From contig LDYB01000007.1 of NCBI GenBank assembly GCA_001442985.1, forward strand, positions 1-64,000: DNA of 64,000 bases, written 5' to 3'. Shown here one piece after another: positions 33,202 to 40,319 of this stretch. The notes under the pieces were generated by a model. That model was given only the letters and a program-made list of their open reading frames with translations, did not search any database and had not been told where the DNA came from. This DNA is from Armatimonadetes bacterium DC (GTDB lineage Bacteria; Armatimonadota; Fimbriimonadia; Fimbriimonadales; GBS-DC). Every line of letters begins with the position of its first letter. The first letter of the stretch is position 1. The translations under genes were made by a program, and so were the position numbers.

Positions 33202-33771
33202 ATGATATGGCGACAGAAGATACTGTGGGTAAGCACACTCACATTGGTTGTAACCGTCGGTATTGGACGCGGTGCACCCAATCTGTCATACTCCACCAAT
33301 GATGACCCGTGTCAGTGTTCGTCTGGCTGGCAGGTTAATAACCCTGTACAATTCATCCAAGACACTCCGCAAGGTCAACATGTACATGAAAACCCACACT
33401 GCGATAGAAGTCTTCTTATACCAGAAGAGTGTGGATATACGCGTAAGCGCATAATAGGGGAATGGCGCTGTGGCGAAGGTGGGCGCTCTCACAGATGTAA
33501 TAATATCCCCTGGTCGCTTACGGGCTCTGATGAGAGTTATCCAGTGTGCTTTCCGGCTGAGGGACTGGGGGCATGCACAGGTGTTATACACATATTTAAC
33601 TTACACCAAGTAACCGTGAAGCAAGTCGCACGTTGTCCTGATACAGGAGCTTGTCGCGAGCGCATTCAGATTGATAGCATCCCGGAAAGGTTTACAATAT
33701 CATACATCATACAGGATTGCCCATGCAAACCAGTACCAGAAGAGCCGGTCGTGGTTGTAATTTCACATTGA
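33202..33771 (+). CDS. Cys-rich secreted hypothetical protein
   Basis: 189 residues. ATG 33202 has GGAGGAG at 7-nt spacing, better than ATG 33196. The signal peptide is MIWRQKILWVSTLTLVVTVG. The mature part has many cysteines (CQCSSG, CGEGG, CPDTGACRE, CPCKP) spread over 150 residues, suggesting several disulfides. No family is recognised. It is the first cargo gene of cassette B and the counterpart of the Cys-rich gene at 28420, with which it shares only layout and the CPDT motif. Confidence 0.6.
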   Translation: MIWRQKILWVSTLTLVVTVGIGRGAPNLSYSTNDDPCQCSSGWQVNNPVQFIQDTPQGQHVHENPHCDRSLLIPEECGYTRKRIIGEWRCGEGGRSHRCNNIPWSLTGSDESYPVCFPAEGLGACTGVIHIFNLHQVTVKQVARCPDTGACRERIQIDSIPERFTISYIIQDCPCKPVPEEPVVVVISH

Positions 33772-33787
33772 TCTGGAGGGACATACA

Positions 33788-34987
33788 ATGCTGAAAACGA
33801 TTACTTTATGGGCATCCATGCTGCTTGTCGCATCGAACCTGATGGCTCAGTCTCCAATTATTGTAGTGGGTGCGGTAAGTGATCATGAGCGTCAGTACGC
33901 TGTCGAGTTGTTGCGGGCTGTCGAAATTGAGCGAATCCAGCAGTTTCACGCGTTTCAGCAACGCGCGAAGCAACTGGGCTTTGTTGTGGAGGCTCATGGG
34001 AACTACTGGTTCGTTCTGCCGCGGAGTATTGGACCCGACAGCATCTATGGCTATGCTGCGGCACTGCTGCGTGGGTTGAAAGAGCTGTCCTCAGTGCCCG
34101 GTACCTTTCGCGTGGATGACCTCCCAGCCCCAGCGCGCGAAGCCTGTAGGGAGTTGCTGCTTCGTATCGGAGAACTTGCCCTTAGCAGCTTTCAACCCGA
34201 GTTGCAGCAATCCCTGCAAAGCGCTCTTGGACAGGCAGTAGAACAAAAGCCGTTAGCGCTCTCACTTATGGAAAAGAACCAGCTATCGATCTCGATCCAT
34301 GTTGCCTTGCGTCCCCAGATAGGTATTGGTGAGCATTCACTGCGCATTCCCCCGATTGTCCTCTTTGTTCCGCGCTCTTCACCGCTTCCCGCGGATCTTC
34401 AAGCCCGAGTCGAACAGCTGCTTGCATCCCAAGAAACGGCTACCTCGCCCTTGCCCAGCCATCGTGAGCGTGATTCGGCTTTGCAGACGCTGCCGCTGCC
34501 CGCTGCTTGGAGCCAAGCGGCGAAGGAGTTACGCGAGCGTCGTGGCGTGGCTTTTGCTCATCTCGATCTCTACTTCTCCAAAACGCTAACACCTTCTGAG
34601 GCAGCTCAGGTTGGGCAGGAGTACCTTCGGCGCCTCGAACACCAGGCACTGCAAGCACAGGGGTCATTCAAAAATGCTTTGCGTGATCTTGTAGAGCATT
34701 GGGCAGCTCAAAATGCCTTTTTGAAAGAAAACCTTCCACCCTTTGGGCGAATTCCATTCAACAAGCTTTCCTCCTACCTCCAGCACCAATTGATGGACAT
34801 GCTGAGAGGTTATAAGGGTGATACTGCTCTCCTATCGCAAATTCAAAACAGCGGCTGGTTCCAGCTCTCGCCCAACGACATAGATATTGTTATCAGCTAT
34901 CCCACCCGAGCAATCCCATTACCCAATATGGAGGACCTTGTCATTTATGACTGGAGAGGTTATTTGCTCACCGATCTCATGCGGTGA
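33788..34987 (+). CDS. Large secreted hypothetical protein
   Basis: 399 residues. Signal peptide MLKTITLWASMLLVASNLMAQ. The mature part is mostly helical (ERQYAVELLRAVEIERIQQFHAF; SEAAQVGQEYLRRLEHQAL) with no cysteine cluster and no known motif. The gene follows the Cys-rich gene by 16 nt with a CTGGAGGG ribosome site, so the two are likely co-expressed. Partnership between the two products is plausible but unproven. Confidence 0.6.
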   Translation: MLKTITLWASMLLVASNLMAQSPIIVVGAVSDHERQYAVELLRAVEIERIQQFHAFQQRAKQLGFVVEAHGNYWFVLPRSIGPDSIYGYAAALLRGLKELSSVPGTFRVDDLPAPAREACRELLLRIGELALSSFQPELQQSLQSALGQAVEQKPLALSLMEKNQLSISIHVALRPQIGIGEHSLRIPPIVLFVPRSSPLPADLQARVEQLLASQETATSPLPSHRERDSALQTLPLPAAWSQAAKELRERRGVAFAHLDLYFSKTLTPSEAAQVGQEYLRRLEHQALQAQGSFKNALRDLVEHWAAQNAFLKENLPPFGRIPFNKLSSYLQHQLMDMLRGYKGDTALLSQIQNSGWFQLSPNDIDIVISYPTRAIPLPNMEDLVIYDWRGYLLTDLMR

Positions 34988-35253
34988 ACAGAGACTCAGC
35001 TCGAAAACATGGAGTGGTCCTTTGGCGAGGCGTTAAGCGAGTGGGCTAAACTGATGGAGGAGGTATGAGGCGAGGAATACGCAGAGTGCTTCCCGAGTAG
35101 AGGAAGCGAGTGCACCTATGACGGTTTTGGCGAGATCAAGGTGCAGTGGACAGAACAGGCCACTTGTGTGCCGAGCCGTCAGGTTTGCAAATGCGGTTCA
35201 TTCAGTAGGTTGGATTTCCCTATAGTGGGAACAAACATTGTGAGGAAGTGCCA
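34988..35253 (+). other. Stretch with degraded cargo sequence
   Basis: Between the 399-residue protein and the last island ORF there is no intact gene. GGAGGAGG at 35056-35063 followed by ATG 35065 looks like a cargo-gene start, but that frame stops after 11 codons. A shifted frame from 35072 is open and Cys-rich (separate entry). Confidence 0.5.
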
Positions 35254-35257
35254 ATGA
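35072..35257 (+). pseudogene. 3' remnant of a third Cys-rich secreted protein gene
   Basis: A 61-residue frame with no start codon: EEYAECFPSRGSECTYDG, then CVPSRQVCKCGSFSR, ending VRKCQ. Its cysteine spacing resembles the other two Cys-rich cargo proteins. A stop lies immediately upstream in frame (35066-35068). The last codons overlap the next start as ATGA, as between functional cargo genes. It appears to be a frameshifted or truncated third copy of the Cys-rich position. Confidence 0.5.
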
Positions 35258-35434
35258 AACAAATTGATCTGAGTCAGTGGTTAGTCGCTTGCTATCAATC
35301 CTTCGCCCGTCGGATCGGGTTGACAGGGCTGGTGGGATTGTTGCTATGCTGCTGCGCTTTCGGAGAGGGGAGGGCACCCTCCCCGACATACTACGATGCT
35401 CGGGAGCGCGCTGCCGCTGCACTGACATTTGAGT

Positions 35435-35472
35435 CACATTGTCTCACCCTGCGGTTGCAGTTGTCAATTAGT
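35435..35472. repeat. 38-bp direct repeat, right copy
   Basis: Identical to 26630-26667. Joining 26667 directly to 35473 recreates a plausible ancestral order (glyQ, then the amine oxidase promoter and gene on the minus strand) without the island. Confidence 0.9.
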
Positions 35473-35475
35473 GTA
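35470..35475 (-). promoter_or_regulatory. Orphaned -10-like element TACACT, ancestral amine oxidase promoter
   Basis: On the minus strand GGGTACACT straddles the edge of the right repeat and matches the window's common motif. At the left repeat the corresponding bases read TTGACT, so the element is lost there. It now points into the truncated island end. Confidence 0.4.
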
Positions 35476-35522
35476 CCCAGTCGCGAGGGGTTGCACAAGC
35501 GGCGTGCCTGTTTCTCTGGGCT

Positions 35523-36425
35523 TTACCGTCTTGTTGCGGGTAGCCCCACGCGCCATTCTTTCTGGAGCAGGGGGAAACCTTCCGCCTCGCGCTTCTCCAG
35601 ATATTTGAGGCAGCAGGCGCGCGCCAGAGTGCGAATGCGCTGAATATAACTGGCACGCTCCGTAACCGAGATGCTCCCCCGCGCGTCCAGTAGATTGAAG
35701 ATGTGGGAGCACTTCAGGGCGAGATCAAACGCCGGGTGAACCCAGCCTTTCTCCACGATACGGGCGCTCTCTTTTTCGTACATCTCGAACAGGCGGAACA
35801 GCATTTCGGTATCCGCCTCTTCAAAGTTGTAATAGTTATGCTCCAGCTCGGCAAGGTAGTCCACATCGGCGTAGGTAATGCCGCGCCCCCATTCCAGTTC
35901 CCATACGCTGTTTTTCTTTTGCAACAGCATGCAGAGCCGTTCGGGACCGTAGGTAATCTCGGCGCACACGGGGTCGCACTCGATGCCGCCCACCTGCTGA
36001 AAGTAGGTGAACTGGGTGATTTCGGTGCCGTTGAGCCACACCTCCCAGCCAACGCCCGACGCCCCCAGGGTGGGCGCCTCCCAGTCGTCCTCGACGAAGC
36101 GGATGTCATGTTCGCTGGGTTCGATTCCAATCGCACGCAGACTTTCCAGATAGACATCCACCACATCGTCGGGCGAAGGCTTCAGTATCACCTGATACTG
36201 GTAGTAATGCTGGAGGCGCATCGGGTTGCGTGCGTAGCGCCCGTCGGCGGGGCGCCGCGAAGGTTGCACATAGGCGACATACCATGGCTCTGGTCCCAGC
36301 GCCCGCAGAGTGGTGTAGGGCGCCATCGTGCCTGCGCCAACCTCCACATCGTAGGGCTGCAGGATTAAACAGCCGTAATCCGCCCAGAACTGTTCCAGCC
36401 GAAAGAGCAGCTCCTGAAAAGTCAT
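35523..36425 (-). CDS. glyQ: Glycyl-tRNA synthetase alpha subunit
   Basis: 300 residues, usual length. Class II motifs for the alpha2beta2 type are present: [31 protein letters not shown] at the N-terminus, [35 protein letters not shown] and [13 protein letters not shown]. It charges tRNA-Gly together with GlyS. No glyS gene is adjacent, so the two subunits are unlinked here. A GGGTACACT box ends 8 nt before the ATG. Confidence 0.96.
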   Translation of the reverse strand: MTFQELLFRLEQFWADYGCLILQPYDVEVGAGTMAPYTTLRALGPEPWYVAYVQPSRRPADGRYARNPMRLQHYYQYQVILKPSPDDVVDVYLESLRAIGIEPSEHDIRFVEDDWEAPTLGASGVGWEVWLNGTEITQFTYFQQVGGIECDPVCAEITYGPERLCMLLQKKNSVWELEWGRGITYADVDYLAELEHNYYNFEEADTEMLFRLFEMYEKESARIVEKGWVHPAFDLALKCSHIFNLLDARGSISVTERASYIQRIRTLARACCLKYLEKREAEGFPLLQKEWRVGLPATRR

Positions 36426-36431
36426 CGCCGA

Positions 36432-37466
36432 TTAGTGTACCCCAAGCGCGTCGGAAACCGCACGGAATGCGCGGATAGCATGTTCGATGCCTGCGTCATC
36501 TACATCATGATGCGTTACGAGGCGTAGGCGGTGAGGGTCTAAAGCGAGGCACAGCACCCCATGCTCCGCCAGCCGACGCTCCACTTCGGGCGCAGGGGCC
36601 ACGGTTTCCACATAGACCATATTGGTCTGGACGGTTTCAAGGTCTACGCGGAAGCCGCGCATTTCGGCAATCGCTTCGGCGAGGCGTCGGGCGCGTCGGT
36701 GGTCTTCGGCGAGGCGGTCAATCATCGTGTCCAGCGCTACCAGACACGCCGCCGCCAGCACGCCTACCTGGCGCATGCCCCCACCGAACAGTTTGCGCAC
36801 GCGATGCGCCTCCTGAATAAACGCCCTGGACCCCACAAGCGCCGACCCGATGGGACAGCACAGCCCTTTGGAGAACGCCACCATCACCGAGTCCGCATAG
36901 CGCGTCCATACCTGTGGCGAGACGCCCAGCGCGACGCTTGCGTTAAACAGGCGCGCCCCGTCCAAGTGAATCCGCAACCCGTGTGAATCGGCGATCTGGC
37001 GTAGCACGGGCATCTGCTCCGGCGGCAAAATTGTGCCCCCACAACGGTTATGGGTGTTTTCAATACACAGCAGGCGCGTGCCGGGCGTATGGTCGTCGGC
37101 GATGCGGATACGGCGCCGAATCGCTTCGGGGTCTATGCGCCCGTGCGGAATGGGGTAGGTGTCCATCTGCACGCCCGACAACACTGCAGGACCCGCCAGC
37201 TCGTAGTGCAGAATATGGCTCTCCTCGTCCACAAGGATGGCGTCCATCGGTTGTGTCCAGACCTTGATGGCAATCTCGTTTGCCATCGTGCCGGTGGGGG
37301 TGAACAGCGCCGCCTCGTGTCCGAGCATTTCGGCGACGCGCTCCTGCAGGCGGTTGACAGTGGGGTCTTCGCCGAACACATCATCGCCAACTTCTGCGTT
37401 TGCCATCGCCTGACGCATGGCGGGTGTTGGGTGGGTTACGGTGTCGGAACGCAAGTCTACGCGCAT
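36432..37466 (-). CDS. ltaE: L-threonine aldolase (low-specificity)
   Basis: 344 residues. PLP fold type I enzyme: [49 protein letters not shown], and the PLP-lysine in [17 protein letters not shown]. It splits threonine or allo-threonine to glycine and acetaldehyde. Adjacency to glyQ gives a simple glycine link: one makes glycine, the other charges it to tRNA. Confidence 0.92.
   Translation of the reverse strand: MRVDLRSDTVTHPTPAMRQAMANAEVGDDVFGEDPTVNRLQERVAEMLGHEAALFTPTGTMANEIAIKVWTQPMDAILVDEESHILHYELAGPAVLSGVQMDTYPIPHGRIDPEAIRRRIRIADDHTPGTRLLCIENTHNRCGGTILPPEQMPVLRQIADSHGLRIHLDGARLFNASVALGVSPQVWTRYADSVMVAFSKGLCCPIGSALVGSRAFIQEAHRVRKLFGGGMRQVGVLAAACLVALDTMIDRLAEDHRRARRLAEAIAEMRGFRVDLETVQTNMVYVETVAPAPEVERRLAEHGVLCLALDPHRLRLVTHHDVDDAGIEHAIRAFRAVSDALGVH
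36434..36439 (-). promoter_or_regulatory. -10 element TACACT of a leaderless promoter for glyQ
   Basis: GGGTACACT on the minus strand ends 8 nt before ATG 36425 and overlaps the ltaE stop codon, so glyQ can be transcribed independently of ltaE. Confidence 0.55.
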
Positions 37467-37492
37467 AGCCTTCAGATTCGTGCGTTGCCTCG

Positions 37493-38383
37493 TTATCCCT
37501 GCTGAACGGGCGCGGCATCACGCACAGCGTCCAGACACACGGCGAGCCACTCCAGCGCGTCGGCGAGGCGCGGGCTGGGGCAGCTGAAGTAGGCGATTCC
37601 CTCGGTGATGAAGATATGCCCCGCACGCACGGCAGGGAGCGTGTGCCAGCCCGGTTGCGCTTCCAGCAGCGGCATATCCTGAAGCGTGCGCTCGATGGAG
37701 TAGCCGCAGCAGGCAATCACAATCGCTTCGGGCTGCCACGCCAGCACCTCGTCCCACGCAAGTCGGCGCGAAGGCTTACCGGGTTCGCCGTGCCCCTCCA
37801 CACCGCCTGCCAGCGCCACCATCTCCGGGATCCAGTGCCCGCAGGCAAAGGGCGGGGCGATCCACTCCAGAAACGAGACTTTGACGCGCGGTCTGTTTTG
37901 AGAGCGTTCGGCGACGCGCTCCACACGGCTCCAGAACTGCTGTGCCAGCGTGCGCCCGCGCTCAGGCACGCCCGCCGCTTCTGCTACCTGCAAAAAGGTG
38001 TCTACCACTCCCTGAAGCGTGGTCGGCTCCAGATTGAGAACTTTTGCTTTCGGCTGAAGCACAGCGATGGCTTCCTGCACCGTGTTGAAGGGCACCGCGC
38101 ACACGGAGCAGAGCGCCTGCGTGAGAATCAAATCGGGCTGGAGCGCCTGAAGCAGTTCCAGATCGAGCGTGTAGAGGGTGGCGTGGGTCATCAGTGTTTC
38201 CGACACGAGGCGGTCAATTTCGTGGCTGGGCAGGTCGGGCGGAATCAGGCTGCGCGTGACGACGGGGCGGTCTAAAATGGTGGGCGGGTAGAGGCACTCG
38301 TGGCTTCGCCCCACCAGATGCTCTTCCAGCCCCAGCGCGCACACGATTTCCGTGGCGCTCGGCAGCAGCGACACGATGCGCAT
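37493..38383 (-). CDS. Cobalamin-binding (BtuF-like) helical-backbone protein without signal peptide
   Basis: 296 residues. [29 protein letters not shown] at the start, [15 protein letters not shown] in the middle and [20 protein letters not shown] near the end are typical of the cytosolic cobalamin-binding subgroup of BtuF-like proteins. There is no signal peptide or lipobox, and no btuCD transporter is adjacent. It may bind corrinoid or another metal complex in the cytoplasm. A GGTATACT box ends 7 nt before the ATG. Confidence 0.8.
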   Translation of the reverse strand: MRIVSLLPSATEIVCALGLEEHLVGRSHECLYPPTILDRPVVTRSLIPPDLPSHEIDRLVSETLMTHATLYTLDLELLQALQPDLILTQALCSVCAVPFNTVQEAIAVLQPKAKVLNLEPTTLQGVVDTFLQVAEAAGVPERGRTLAQQFWSRVERVAERSQNRPRVKVSFLEWIAPPFACGHWIPEMVALAGGVEGHGEPGKPSRRLAWDEVLAWQPEAIVIACCGYSIERTLQDMPLLEAQPGWHTLPAVRAGHIFITEGIAYFSCPSPRLADALEWLAVCLDAVRDAAPVQQG

Positions 38384-38390
38384 GGTTGGC

Positions 38391-38396
38391 AGTATA
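38391..38396 (-). promoter_or_regulatory. -10 element TATACT of a leaderless promoter
   Basis: GGTATACT on the minus strand ends 7 nt before ATG 38383 of the cobalamin-binding protein gene. Confidence 0.6.
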
Positions 38397-38465
38397 CCTC
38401 AGCCGCCAGAGATTACCAGAATCTCGCGTAATAGAGTTCGTGTCAGCACAAAGCCCAAGTAGAGG

Positions 38466-38471
38466 TACAAT
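38466..38471 (+). promoter_or_regulatory. -10 element TACAAT of a leaderless promoter
   Basis: GGTACAAT ends 8 nt before ATG 38480 of the AAA ATPase gene. No other ribosome site is visible. Confidence 0.6.
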
Positions 38472-38479
38472 TCAAAGCG

Positions 38480-39808
38480 ATGATCACTCGTCTGCAGATT
38501 GAGAACTTTAAGTCATGGAAGCAGGCGGATTTGCCCTTCGGCAAAATAACTGCCTTCTTCGGGGCAAACAGCTCGGGCAAGACCAGCATCCTGCAGCTCC
38601 TCTTACTACTAAGGCAGACGGTGGACTGGCCCGACCCCTCCATCCCGCTCTTTCTTGGCGACCGGGAGAGCCTTGTGGATTTGGGAACCTTCTACGACCT
38701 GATTCATCAGCACAATCTATCTGAAACCCTGCGCTGGCGATTGGAGTGGCAGATTAAGCCGCGCAAGCTGTTTGGCATCAAAAATGTCCAGCGTATCGAG
38801 CATTCAGCAGAAATAGGTTGGGAAGGCGTTGGGCAGTCGGGGCGCATGGTTGTGCGCGCTCTCAGCTACCGATTCGATGGGCGCCAAGTTAGCTACCTGC
38901 GTACAGAGAAAGGGTACGATGTTCGGTCGGAACCACCGCAGTTGCTTGCGCGTTCTCCCGGACGCCCGCCCGTGCATAGAGAACCCATCAATTGTTACGG
39001 CTTTCCCGACTCGGTGCGGATTGCTTTTCAGAACGCTGAGCCGCTGTTCGAACTGGCATACGAACTGACCAGCCTTGCCCAGCGGATTTACTACCTCGGT
39101 CCCTTGCGGGAGTATCCCCAGCGCCAATACCTCTGGTCAGGAGCGGAACCAAGCGATGTGGGCATGCGCGGCGAAAATACAATTGCTGCACTTCTGACTT
39201 CACGCCGGCATGGCAAAAAGATTCCCCGCAAAAAACGACACTCCCAGACGGTGGAGGAAGCCGTTGCAGAGCAGCTCAAGAAACTGGGCGTGATCTATTC
39301 GTTCGATGTGAGAACGATTGCCGAAGGCAGTCGCCTCTACGAGGTCAAGGTGCGTCTTGCGCCCCAATCGCCCGAAGTGTCGCTGGTCGATGTGGGGTTC
39401 GGGGTTTCGCAGATGCTGCCCGTGATAACCCTCTGTTATTTTGTGCCAAAAGGTTCTGTTGTCATCCTGGAGCAGCCCGAGATTCACCTGCACCCTGCTG
39501 TGCAGATGCGACTCGCGGATGTCCTCATCGACGCGGTGCAAAGAAACGGCATCCAGATTGTTCTCGAAAGCCATAGCGAACACTTGTTGACGCGCTTGCA
39601 GCGCCGTGTCGCTGAAGGGAAAATCTCCCACGAAGATGTGAAGCTCTATTTTTGCCAGTTTGACGGGCAAAAGTCTATTGCAGAGCCGCTTGCGCTCGAT
39701 GTGTACGGTCAAATTTCCAACTGGCCTGCAGATTTCTTTGGCGACCTGATGACCGAAGCGATAGAAACCCAAAAAGCACGCATCCAGAGAATGAAGAATG
39801 AAAAGTAA
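38480..39808 (+). CDS. SMC/OLD-like AAA ATPase (DUF3696 type)
   Basis: 442 residues. MITRLQIENFKSWKQADLPFG is followed by Walker A GANSSGKTS (about residues 30-38). Near the C-terminus come SLVDVGFGVSQMLPVI (ABC-signature-like), Walker B VVILEQPEIHLHPAVQ and the H-loop SHSEHLLTRLQRRV. This is the arrangement of RecF/OLD-type ATPases with a DUF3696 tail (LYFCQFDG). It overlaps a PIN-like nuclease gene by 11 nt. ATPases of this type are common sensor subunits of two-gene anti-phage systems. Alternative: an uncharacterised DNA repair pair. Confidence 0.85.
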   Translation: MITRLQIENFKSWKQADLPFGKITAFFGANSSGKTSILQLLLLLRQTVDWPDPSIPLFLGDRESLVDLGTFYDLIHQHNLSETLRWRLEWQIKPRKLFGIKNVQRIEHSAEIGWEGVGQSGRMVVRALSYRFDGRQVSYLRTEKGYDVRSEPPQLLARSPGRPPVHREPINCYGFPDSVRIAFQNAEPLFELAYELTSLAQRIYYLGPLREYPQRQYLWSGAEPSDVGMRGENTIAALLTSRRHGKKIPRKKRHSQTVEEAVAEQLKKLGVIYSFDVRTIAEGSRLYEVKVRLAPQSPEVSLVDVGFGVSQMLPVITLCYFVPKGSVVILEQPEIHLHPAVQMRLADVLIDAVQRNGIQIVLESHSEHLLTRLQRRVAEGKISHEDVKLYFCQFDGQKSIAEPLALDVYGQISNWPADFFGDLMTEAIETQKARIQRMKNEK

Positions 39809-40319
39809 AGCATTGACTTCTGTCGTAGTGATAGATACAAATGTGTTATATGCTGCCGACGACTTCACCGATCCCAACTGTCAGGCTACCTGTTTGCAGA
39901 AAGTAGAAGCGGTTCGGGAAGGCAAACTACGGATTGCTCTCGACACATACGGATATATCCTTGAGGAATATGCGCGGAACACCCGAACACTTGACAACAC
40001 AAGCGTGAGAAAGCAATTTGTCAACTGGCTACGCGGGTACCTGTATACCCGGTGCCTGATTGTAGACCCGCAACCGACGGACGAATCGCGCGTCAACTTC
40101 AGATTGTTTCCAGCTGCGCTTGAGCATGCCAATTTCCATCAGGACGACAGGAAGTTCGTCGCCGTTGCGATTGCTGCCCAGCAGGCAACGGGGCAAACGG
40201 TGCCCATTCTGAACGCAATTGATTCGGATTGGTGTCATCATTACGCTTTGCTTCTGCAGAACGGCATTCAAGTGCATTTTCTGTGCCCTGACCGAATGCC
40301 CTCCGACGAGTGCCGTTAG
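39798..40319 (+). CDS. PIN-like domain putative ribonuclease
   Basis: 173 residues from ATG 39798, inside the end of the ATPase gene. The acidic residues of a PIN fold can be placed: VVIDTNVLYAAD (first Asp), EEYARN (Glu), DDRKFVAVAIAA (Asp pair) and AIDSDW (last Asp). PIN proteins cleave RNA in toxin-antitoxin and defence systems. Overlap with the ATPase implies a stoichiometric pair in which the ATPase controls the nuclease. It converges on the P-type ATPase gene with a 4-nt overlap. Confidence 0.7.
   Translation: MKSKALTSVVVIDTNVLYAADDFTDPNCQATCLQKVEAVREGKLRIALDTYGYILEEYARNTRTLDNTSVRKQFVNWLRGYLYTRCLIVDPQPTDESRVNFRLFPAALEHANFHQDDRKFVAVAIAAQQATGQTVPILNAIDSDWCHHYALLLQNGIQVHFLCPDRMPSDECR

Larger units (their letters stand above)
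35254..35643 (+). pseudogene. Exported protein gene truncated at the island's right end
   Basis: From ATG 35254 the first 60 residues look genuine: MKQIDLSQWLVACYQSFARR, then the hydrophobic IGLTGLVGLLLCCCAF and a polar mature start. At 35435 the frame enters the 38-bp repeat and then reads antisense across the end of glyQ until 35643, giving a meaningless tail. So the original gene was cut by the recombination that placed the island here. By position it is the large partner of the third Cys-rich gene. Confidence 0.65.

Noticed and set aside
26630-35472. Transposon with 38-bp target duplication
   Set aside because: Known transposases make duplications of about 2-14 bp and none is encoded here. 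An att-type or repair-mediated origin of the repeat fits better.
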